Shown here piece by piece: positions 1 through 4,442 of a stretch of DNA of 10,479 bases. The notes under the pieces are model-generated. The model did no database searches and was not told the origin of the DNA. It saw nothing but the letters and a program-made list of their open reading frames with translations. The stretch is from Clostridia bacterium (lineage in GTDB: Bacteria > Bacillota > DSM-521 > Neomoorellales > Neomoorellaceae), in the NCBI GenBank assembly GCA_030445875.1, contig JASUSX010000049.1:1-10479 (forward strand), given 5' to 3'. Within the stretch, counting starts at the first letter, position 1. The number at the start of each line of letters is the position of its first letter. Made by a program: the position numbers and the translations under genes.

Positions 1-99
1 CTTGCTGTAGAACCTTGAAGCCTTCCTGCATCTCCTGGCGCAGGGATATATCGGCTTGCTGTAGAACCTTGAAGCCCTCCTGCATCTCCTGGCGCAGGG
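1..99. repeat. Tandem 45-bp direct repeat (period 54 bp) in coiled-coil gene
   Basis: Bases 1-45 and 55-99 are identical except at one position (t23 versus c77). The core CCTGGCGCAGGG also recurs at 154-165, and as CCTGGCGTAGGG at 121-132, giving spacings of 54, 33 and 33 bp. All spacings are multiples of three, so repeat gain or loss keeps the reading frame. The near identity of the two long copies suggests recent duplication. Confidence 0.9.
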
Positions 100-352
100 C
101 GGCATGGTGTTTTTGTATTTCCTGGCGTAGGGCAGAGTCGTTTTGCTGTATCTCCTGGCGCAGGGCGTTTACCTGGGTATCGATCTTATTATCCAGCTTG
201 TCGATCCTTGCTTCGATCCTGTCCAAACGGGTTTCAAAACGGGCATATATGTTGTTAAGTTGCTGGATTATATAGCCGAAGGGGTCGAACCCCCTGTAGA
301 AACCCTGCTCATCTGCACCGGCAGCTATCTCTTTTCTTGCTTCTTCGGGCAT
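1..352 (-). CDS. Hypothetical coiled-coil protein, C-terminal part beyond window
   Basis: I do not recognise a named family. The frame is open from an ATG at 352 to the window edge, giving 117 residues with the C-terminus missing. A strong Shine-Dalgarno (GGGGGAGGAG) lies just upstream of the ATG and fixes the start. Residues 1-30 begin MPEEARKEIAAGADEQGFYR and have no signal peptide or membrane segment, so a cytoplasmic location is inferred. From about residue 38 the chain is charged and helical (repeated R-x-x-R-I/L-x-x-I/K patterns). It then shows four LRQE(I/M)Q units spaced 11, 11 and 18 residues apart, with the 18-residue unit containing EGFKVLQQ. Spacings of 11 and 11+7 fit a hendecad-type coiled coil, probably oligomeric. 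The gene has its own candidate promoter and is divergent from the next gene. Function is unknown; a structural or partner-binding coiled coil is the most that can be inferred. Confidence 0.8.
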   Translation of the reverse strand, partial: MPEEARKEIAAGADEQGFYRGFDPFGYIIQQLNNIYARFETRLDRIEARIDKLDNKIDTQVNALRQEIQQNDSALRQEIQKHHAALRQEMQEGFKVLQQADISLRQEMQEGFKVLQQ

Positions 353-376
353 GTCTAATCTCCTCCCCCTGGCTAA

Positions 377-405
377 ATAATACCATTATTTTCTTTAGCG
401 GGCAA
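377..405 (-). promoter_or_regulatory. Candidate sigma-A promoter for the coiled-coil gene
   Basis: Read on the minus strand there is a -35-like TTGCCC (plus 400-405), a 17-bp spacer and a -10-like TATTAT (plus 377-382), a short distance upstream of the Shine-Dalgarno of the gene starting at 352. The surroundings are AT-rich compared with the rest of the window. The match is by eye, and other -10-like hexamers (TATATT) are nearby. Confidence 0.45.
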
Positions 406-425
406 TATATAAGGTAATTTTAGTG

Positions 426-439
426 GTTTACCGTTTACC
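426..439. repeat. Tandem GTTTACC x2, possible operator
   Basis: Two exactly adjacent copies of GTTTACC (426-432 and 433-439) lie about 20 bp upstream of the candidate -35 of the minus-strand coiled-coil gene. Position and tandem arrangement are compatible with a regulator-binding site, but chance is not excluded for 7-bp units. Confidence 0.3.
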
Positions 440-482
440 AGTACGATGCTCCGGGAATGGGATGGCAGGTACCTAAAAAAGG

Positions 483-526
483 ACAGGCAGGGGAGCCCTC
501 CATTGGGAACTTTTTCCCTCGCCTGT
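483..526 (+). other. Long hairpin in intergenic region
   Basis: ACAGGCAGGG (483-492) pairs with CCCTcGCCTGT (516-526), giving a 10-bp GC-rich stem with one bulged C at 520 and a 23-nt loop. It is followed by TTCGTCTATATCTTT, which is T-rich but not a run of T, so it is at best a weak terminator. It lies in the 467-bp gap between the divergent genes at 352 and 820. Besides this hairpin and the leader element further on, I see no convincing gene there. Confidence 0.4.
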
Positions 527-643
527 TCGTCTATATCTTTGTAGTAGCGATGCCAATAAAGGTCAGCGGGGAAGGGGGAGGAGCTTATGACCTGACGGAT
601 GCGACTTTATGTTACAGGTCGGTAATATTTGGTACGGCGCTTC

Positions 644-802
644 TTACCCTACCCATCTCTTTTACTAAGGAGTCACCTATGGCGGCGAACTGCCGCCAAC
701 GAACGGTGGAAAATGAGGGGCACGGCAAGCTTTAATTCAGGAACTGGCATAGCCAGTTCCGACAAGCATCCCACCTCTCACCTCCCCCATCCCGCATCTT
801 AT
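644..802 (+). promoter_or_regulatory. SLH-gene leader element, copy 1 (candidate cis-regulatory RNA)
   Basis: This leader is related to one before the other SLH gene (4237-4366). Shared blocks are TTACCC (644-649), CTTTT, GGAG (669-672), ATGGCG (679-684), TAGCCAGTTCCG (750-761, 12 of 12 identical) and ACCTCCCCCATC (780-791, 12 of 12 identical). Hairpin A is TGGCGGC-GAACT-GCCGCCA (680-698), a perfect 7-bp stem. Hairpin B is GGAACTGGC-ATA-GCCAGTTCC (740-760), a perfect 9-bp stem. The CCTC tracts at 774-777 and 781-785 can pair with the downstream Shine-Dalgarno GAGGAGG (804-810), so control of translation is possible. A weaker match may begin nearer 622 (GGTAA/TTACC). I recognise no known riboswitch consensus. 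A dispersed repetitive hairpin element is the main alternative. Confidence 0.5.
679..735 (+). CDS. Possible 18-codon leader ORF inside the SLH leader
   Basis: An ATG at 679 has a good Shine-Dalgarno (AAGGAG at 667-672, 6-nt spacing) and opens an 18-codon frame (MAANCRQRTVENEGHGKL) ending in TAA at 733-735. The first codons form hairpin A of the leader. In the homologous leader at 4271 the corresponding ATG is followed by only three codons before TAA, so the peptide sequence is not conserved, and translation itself would be what matters if this is real. No peptide function can be proposed. It could equally be chance within a structured RNA. Confidence 0.2.
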   Translation: MAANCRQRTVENEGHGKL

Positions 803-819
803 AGAGGAGGAAGAGCAGC

Positions 820-3081
820 ATGGTAAAAATCAGACATCGTTTTTTAGCTTGCGGCCTGGTGATCCTGCTCCTGGTGACTTTCTTCCCGGGGTTAGCCCTG
901 GCCGGGGGTATTGAGCCGGCCGGCCAGGCCGTTGTAGCCGCGGCAGGGGAAAAGCCGGCCATTACCCTGGAGCAGGCTATCCGCACGGTCAAAGATAACT
1001 TTGCGATTCCGAAAGAATATTCCCGCTTTACTTCCATTTTTAACAGCTATGACGGCCGCCGCACCTGGTCCCTGCAATGGAATGCGCCCGCGGAGCCGGG
1101 TGGCAGTTTTAACGCCAATGTCGACGCCATGACCGGGGAAATCATGAACATGAGCACCTGGAAGCCTGAGCAACGGCCGCAACCTGGGATGCAGCTACCG
1201 TCAATCTCTGCTGCCGAGGCTCGCCAGGTGGCGGAAAAACTCTTAAACCAGCTGGCCGGCAAGTACTTGCCGGAACTGCAGGCGCTGCCCGATGGTAACC
1301 AGCTGTTGCCCCTGTATAACGTGGGCCCGGTTACTTACACCTTCCGCTGGCAGCGGGTTGTTGACGGTATCCCCTTTCCGGCCAACGGCGTCACCATCAA
1401 CGTCCGCGGCGATGACGGCCAGGTGAGCAACTACAACCTCGACTGGACGCGGGAACCCCTGCCGGCCGCCACCGGCGCCATTAGCCCGGCAAAGGCACGG
1501 GAGGTATTTAATAAGACCGGCATGCTGGAACTGCAGTATTACCTGCAGCCCCCCTTCCAGCCCCTGGCCGCCGGGGCGAAACGGCCGGTATTGCTGGTCT
1601 ACCGGCTGGCCCATCCCTCCGGCGGGCTCATTGACGCCCTGAGCGGCGCCCCGGTGGACCTGGGCGGCGGCCGCTGGTTTGATAAAGGCGGTGGCGCCGA
1701 CGGTATGGGCTACGCCGGGGAGATGGCGCGCAAAGCGGCGTCTTCCCACGAACAATCCAAACCTTTAAGCCCCGAGGAATTGCAGGAAATTGAAAAAGCG
1801 GCCAAACTTATCAGCCAGGAAGAAGCCATCGCTGCGGTGAAGAAGTGGGTCGATATCCCGGCCGGGCTCACCCTGCGCGGCGCCAACCTCTACGCCGACT
1901 GGCAGGACCCGGAAATCCGCAGCTGGAACCTGAACTGGAGTAGTGATAAATCCGAGCCGGGCAAACCCAATTATATGAGCGCCCGGGTCAATGCCAGTAA
2001 CGGTGAATTGTTGGGTTTCGACCTGCCCTCTCCTGTTCCATACGAAACCGACCAGGGCGGCAAGCTGGACCGCCAGGCCGCCCAGCGCCTGGCCGAGGAC
2101 TTCCTGCAGAAGGTGCAACCGCAGCGTTTCAAGGAGATGGAGCTTGACGCCAGCAGCCAGCCCGGCTGGGAGCCGGTGATCATGAAAGACGGCCAGAACC
2201 CGCCGGTGCAATACTTCAAATACCGCCGCCTGGTCAACGGCATCCCCTTCCCCGGTAACGGCGTCAATATAACGGTGGACGCGGTGGCGGGACGCGTCAC
2301 CAGCTATAACCTTAACTGGGGTAACTATGCTTTTCCGCCTGCCATCAATATCCTCAACGGGCAGCAGGCCCTGGATACCTTCCTGAAGGGCCGTCCCCTG
2401 AACCTGAGCTATACCCAAATCTACATTCCGGGCGGTCCTGGTGGCCCGGGGCAGGGTAAGATACACCTGGTGTACCAACCCCTGGGGGATCCCGGCCAAC
2501 CCGCCTCGGATATGATGGATGCCCGGACCGGCCAGTTCCTGGACTGGGAAGGCAAACCTATCGCCAGGCAGCCGCGGCCCTACCATTTCAACGACATCGC
2601 CGGTAATTTTGCTGAAAAGGAAATCAACCTCCTGGGCCAGGCCGGCATCTTCGGCGAATACGGGGAATCCTTCCGCCCCGCCGAAAACGTCACCGTTGTT
2701 TCCCTGCTGCGGGCCATGCTCATGGTAAGGAATGGTGTGTGGGGTTATAAAGACCTGAAGGACGAGGAGATCCTGAAGCGGGCCCGGGACGAGAAATGGC
2801 TGCAGGAAGACCTGCAGGCCGGGGCTACCGTCAGCCGGGAACTCCTGGCCAAGTTCATGATCCGCTTCCTCAACCTGGAGCGCGCCGCCCGGGTGGAGGG
2901 GATCTATAAGGTTCCTTACAGCGACGCCGCTTCCTTGAGTCCCGGTTCCCTGGGCTACGTAGCCCTGACCTGGGGACTGGGGATTATCCAGGGTGACGGT
3001 TCCACCTTTGCCCCCAACCATACCGTCACCCGCGCCGAAGCCGCCGCCGCCCTGGTGCGGGCCCTGCAAGTAAAACCGTAA
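820..3081 (+). CDS. Exported YcdB/YcdC-like protein with C-terminal SLH domains
   Basis: The protein has 753 residues. The ATG at 820 is fixed by Shine-Dalgarno GAGGAGG (804-810). Residues 1-28 are a signal peptide: basic start, hydrophobic run, cleavage after ALA. Two related modules follow. Module 1 (about 48-285) has WSLQW, an N-x-DAMTGE turn, GIPFPANGV and YNLDW. Module 2 (about 330-580) has WNLNW, N-ASNGE, GIPFPGNGV and YNLNW. Equivalent motifs sit 285-291 residues apart, so this is an internal duplication of a PepSY-like, YcdB/YcdC-type region. C-terminal SLH-like domains lie at about 589-636, 642-686 (degenerate) and 698-749. Only the last keeps the TRAE motif; the others read TVVS and SREL. 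SLH domains normally hold proteins non-covalently to secondary wall polymer, so a wall-surface location is inferred. The YcdB-type modules have no reaction I can assign. The gene appears monocistronic with a structured leader. Family assignment is from recognised motifs, not a search. Confidence 0.88.
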   Translation: MVKIRHRFLACGLVILLLVTFFPGLALAGGIEPAGQAVVAAAGEKPAITLEQAIRTVKDNFAIPKEYSRFTSIFNSYDGRRTWSLQWNAPAEPGGSFNANVDAMTGEIMNMSTWKPEQRPQPGMQLPSISAAEARQVAEKLLNQLAGKYLPELQALPDGNQLLPLYNVGPVTYTFRWQRVVDGIPFPANGVTINVRGDDGQVSNYNLDWTREPLPAATGAISPAKAREVFNKTGMLELQYYLQPPFQPLAAGAKRPVLLVYRLAHPSGGLIDALSGAPVDLGGGRWFDKGGGADGMGYAGEMARKAASSHEQSKPLSPEELQEIEKAAKLISQEEAIAAVKKWVDIPAGLTLRGANLYADWQDPEIRSWNLNWSSDKSEPGKPNYMSARVNASNGELLGFDLPSPVPYETDQGGKLDRQAAQRLAEDFLQKVQPQRFKEMELDASSQPGWEPVIMKDGQNPPVQYFKYRRLVNGIPFPGNGVNITVDAVAGRVTSYNLNWGNYAFPPAINILNGQQALDTFLKGRPLNLSYTQIYIPGGPGGPGQGKIHLVYQPLGDPGQPASDMMDARTGQFLDWEGKPIARQPRPYHFNDIAGNFAEKEINLLGQAGIFGEYGESFRPAENVTVVSLLRAMLMVRNGVWGYKDLKDEEILKRARDEKWLQEDLQAGATVSRELLAKFMIRFLNLERAARVEGIYKVPYSDAASLSPGSLGYVALTWGLGIIQGDGSTFAPNHTVTRAEAAAALVRALQVKP

Positions 3082-3104
3082 CACCCGGCATTTTCACCTT
3101 TTGG

Positions 3105-3119
3105 CCGGGATGATCCCGG
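3105..3119 (+). other. Hairpin just downstream of the YcdB/SLH gene
   Basis: CCGGGA-TGA-TCCCGG is a perfect 6-bp stem with a 3-nt loop, 24 bp after the stop codon. No T run follows, so it is not a classical intrinsic terminator; it may stabilise the mRNA 3' end. The rest of 3120-3250 holds no gene that I can support. Confidence 0.4.
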
Positions 3120-3255
3120 TGATTGAGCAAGGGCAACGCAGATCTATGACCGGCGACAGGGCGCCCTTTTGCGAAGCTCGGGACTTACAGCGGGTTAATT
3201 GGCCCGGCCTGGCTCCCCGTTGATGGGCCGGCCGGGTAATCCCGCTGCGAATGGG

Positions 3256-3320
3256 GGCAGGGCAGGGTGGGGCGCAACCGGCGCCGGGGGAAAACCGGCG
3301 CTGCCCTGCCTTCTTTCTTA
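3256..3320 (+). terminator. Two-tier hairpin with T-rich tail between convergent genes
   Basis: The outer stem is GGCAGGGCAG (3256-3265) with CTGCCCTGCC (3301-3310), a perfect 10 bp. The inner stem is GCGCCGG (3281-3287) with CCGGCGC (3295-3301) around GGGAAAA; the two stems share base 3301, so they abut or compete for it. TTCTTTCTT follows directly. It lies 175 bp after the stop of the plus-strand SLH gene and is the best terminator candidate for it. A second CTGCCCTGCC at 3367-3376 is followed by TTTTT and could pair with the same 5' arm. Confidence 0.5.
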
Positions 3321-3379
3321 CTATCACGTCTGCCCCTCCCGGCGGCAATCCTGGCCGGCGGGATAGCTGCCCTGCCTTT

Positions 3380-4054
3380 TTACCGTCCCAGCCCGGGAAA
3401 GAGCTCCAGCAGGCCGGAGGCGCCCATCTGGACGGCGATAACGGCCAGCAGGAGGCCCATGATGCGGCTGATAATGCTCATTTCCACCGGGCTCAAATAA
3501 CGGGTAATCGGGGTGGCATAACGGAAGATCAGGTAGGTGCCCAGGCACACGGTGGCAATGGCGGCGACCGTCAACAAGAAGTTGGGCAAATCCCATTCGG
3601 GACCAATGAGCAGCATGACGGTGGTCACCGAACCGGGACCGGCAAGGATGGGCGTGGCCAGGGGGGTGATGGCGACGTCATCTTCGCTGGCGATTCCCCT
3701 GGCCATGGCCGGCGCCAGGTTGGGGCCGGCCATGCTGCGGCCATGGAGGATTTTGAGTCCCAGGGCAAAGAGGATGATACTGCCGGCCACCCGGAAAGCA
3801 GCCAGGGTGATGCCGAAAAAGAGGAGGATGTTGTTGCCCAGGAGGGCAAAGAGGGTGAGCAAGCCAAAGGCCACCAGGGCCGCCCGCCTGGCGGTGGCCA
3901 CCTGGTAGCTGGCCGGCTCCCTCTCCACCAGGGAAAGGAAAATGGGCAGGTTGCCGATGGGGTTCAGGACAGCCAGGATGGAAACTGTGGCGTGCAGGAA
4001 AGCAACGAACATTGCCATTACCCCCGTATATGAGATGTGGGAAATTGAAGGCAT
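3380..4054 (-). CDS. MarC family (UPF0056) integral membrane protein
   Basis: The frame encodes up to 224 residues, with TAA at 3380-3382. The sequence is strongly hydrophobic, with about six membrane-spanning segments. It carries the family hallmarks NPIGNLPIF near residue 31 and ITPLATPILAGPGSVTTVM near residue 128, which lie in hydrophobic, probably inner-membrane hairpin segments. Length matches the MarC/YchE/YhgN range of about 200-220. The family is widespread; its substrate is not established, and the old link of MarC to multiple antibiotic resistance was not upheld. The start is uncertain. The ATG at 4054 has no clear ribosome site, whereas ATG codons at 4018 and 4012 (residues 13 and 15) sit next to GGGGGT, which best suits the start at 4012 and a 210-residue protein. 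It is convergent with the upstream SLH gene, divergent from the downstream one, and has a good candidate promoter at 4180-4209. Confidence 0.92.
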   Translation of the reverse strand: MPSISHISYTGVMAMFVAFLHATVSILAVLNPIGNLPIFLSLVEREPASYQVATARRAALVAFGLLTLFALLGNNILLFFGITLAAFRVAGSIILFALGLKILHGRSMAGPNLAPAMARGIASEDDVAITPLATPILAGPGSVTTVMLLIGPEWDLPNFLLTVAAIATVCLGTYLIFRYATPITRYLSPVEMSIISRIMGLLLAVIAVQMGASGLLELFPGLGR

Positions 4055-4131
4055 AGGCTGTCCAGCACTCAGAACTTAACCATCACTTAGGGAACGCCTC
4101 CATCCAAATGGCCGGAGAATACCGGGTTTTA

Positions 4132-4141
4132 CCCGCGCGGG
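4132..4141. repeat. Palindrome CCCGCGCGGG
   Basis: A perfect 10-bp palindrome lies between the first and second ATACCGGG boxes, in the 5' untranslated region of the MarC-family gene. It could be part of an operator, but in GC-rich DNA a palindrome of this size can also arise by chance. Confidence 0.25.
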
Positions 4142-4145
4142 AACC

Positions 4146-4173
4146 GGATACCGGGCCAGCCTGCAAGGTATCC
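4146..4173. promoter_or_regulatory. Inverted repeat GGATACC/GGTATCC at the expected marC mRNA 5' end
   Basis: GGATACC (4146-4152) and GGTATCC (4167-4173) form a perfect 7-bp inverted repeat with a 14-nt loop. The candidate minus-strand promoter would start transcription close to 4173, so the hairpin would sit at the very 5' end of the transcript. It could act as an operator on DNA or as a 5' stabilising stem in RNA. The left arm overlaps an ATACCGGG box. Confidence 0.45.
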
Positions 4174-4179
4174 AGCATT

Positions 4180-4209
4180 ATTATATCCATACCGGGAATT
4201 TTGTGTCAG
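4180..4209 (-). promoter_or_regulatory. Sigma-A-type promoter for the MarC-family gene
   Basis: On the minus strand there is CTGACA (plus 4204-4209), an 18-bp spacer and a perfect TATAAT (plus 4180-4185). The predicted start lies near 4173, leaving about 120-160 nt of 5' untranslated RNA depending on which ATG is used. It is the best promoter match in the window. Confidence 0.6.
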
Positions 4210-4210
4210 G

Positions 4211-4249
4211 GGCAATGCCATCGCATCCCGTAATGGTTACCCCATTGCC
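4211..4249 (+). other. Nested hairpin followed by CTTTTT upstream of the second SLH gene
   Basis: GGCAATG (4211-4217) pairs with CATTGCC (4243-4249), a perfect 7 bp. Inside it CCAT (4218-4221) can pair with ATGG (4233-4236), or GTAA (4230-4233) with TTAC (4237-4240). The run of five T at 4252-4256 follows directly, so the structure resembles an intrinsic terminator or attenuator about 190 bp before the gene. Whether any transcript crosses it depends on where the plus-strand promoter is, and I could not locate one. Confidence 0.4.
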
Positions 4250-4366
4250 GCTTTTTCGGGGGAGCCAGCCATGGCGACGTAACGCCACCAGCGGATGGGA
4301 GGAAATGGGAAGCGTAGCCAGTTCCGGCAAGTCCCCCACTTCCAACCTCCCCCATCGCACTTCTCA
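4237..4366 (+). promoter_or_regulatory. SLH-gene leader element, copy 2 (candidate cis-regulatory RNA)
   Basis: This is the counterpart of the leader at 644-802. Matching blocks are TTACCC (4237-4242), CTTTT, GGAG (4261-4264), ATGGCG (4271-4276), TAGCCAGTTCCG (4315-4326) and ACCTCCCCCATC (4345-4356). Hairpin A is TGGCG-ACGTAA-CGCCA (4272-4287). Hairpin B is GGAAATGG (4301-4308) with CCAGTTCC (4318-4325), with one A-G mismatch and a 9-nt loop. GATGGG (4294-4299) can alternatively pair with CCCATC (4351-4356), making a longer imperfect hairpin around B. This copy lacks about 23 nt found between the hairpins of copy 1 and ends about 75 nt before the start codon. The ATG at 4271 reaches TAA after three codons, so this block does not code for protein. 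Confidence 0.5.
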
Positions 4367-4442
4367 TTTTCGAGGAAGGATTTGCTAAGGAAGTGTCGAA
4401 ATAACTAACTGAAGGAGAAATTACCAGGGAGAGGGGCGGAGT

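Larger units (their letters stand above)
4119..4196. promoter_or_regulatory. Three ATACCGGG boxes around the marC-like promoter
   Basis: ATACCGGG occurs at 4119-4126, 4148-4155 and 4189-4196, with start spacings of 29 and 41 bp. The third copy lies inside the spacer between the -35 and -10 of the minus-strand promoter; the other two lie in the first part of its transcript. This arrangement would suit binding sites for a regulator of the MarC-family gene, or of the divergent SLH gene. Nothing identifies the regulator. Confidence 0.4.

Noticed and set aside
1..165. CRISPR-like direct repeats at the window start
   Set aside because: Spacings are 54, 33 and 33 bp, all in frame within a coding sequence, and the spacers are part of the protein repeat. 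They are protein repeats, not a CRISPR array.
587..595. ATGACCTGA with a strong purine tract upstream
   Set aside because: It is a two-codon frame with no counterpart in the second leader, so I treat it as chance in a purine-rich stretch.
457..735. 92-codon plus-strand frame in the leader of the YcdB/SLH gene
   Set aside because: There is no ribosome site at its ATG and no recognisable domain, and the frame runs through intergenic hairpins. The homologous leader block at 4271 has an early stop. Only the short ATG at 679 inside it deserves mention.
622..802. Known riboswitch (cyclic di-GMP, cyclic di-AMP, fluoride, cobalamin, TPP) in the SLH leader
   Set aside because: I looked for the conserved core strings of these classes as I remember them and found none in either leader. 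A covariance search would be decisive.
1765..3084. Long minus-strand open frame opposite the YcdB/SLH gene
   Set aside because: It is a GC-rich antisense shadow. The plus strand encodes a signal peptide, duplicated motifs and SLH domains, while the antisense product is low-complexity and matches nothing I know.
3251..4033. 260-codon plus-strand frame opposite the MarC-family gene
   Set aside because: The product is a Gly/Gln/Asp-rich shadow. The minus strand has unmistakable MarC motifs.
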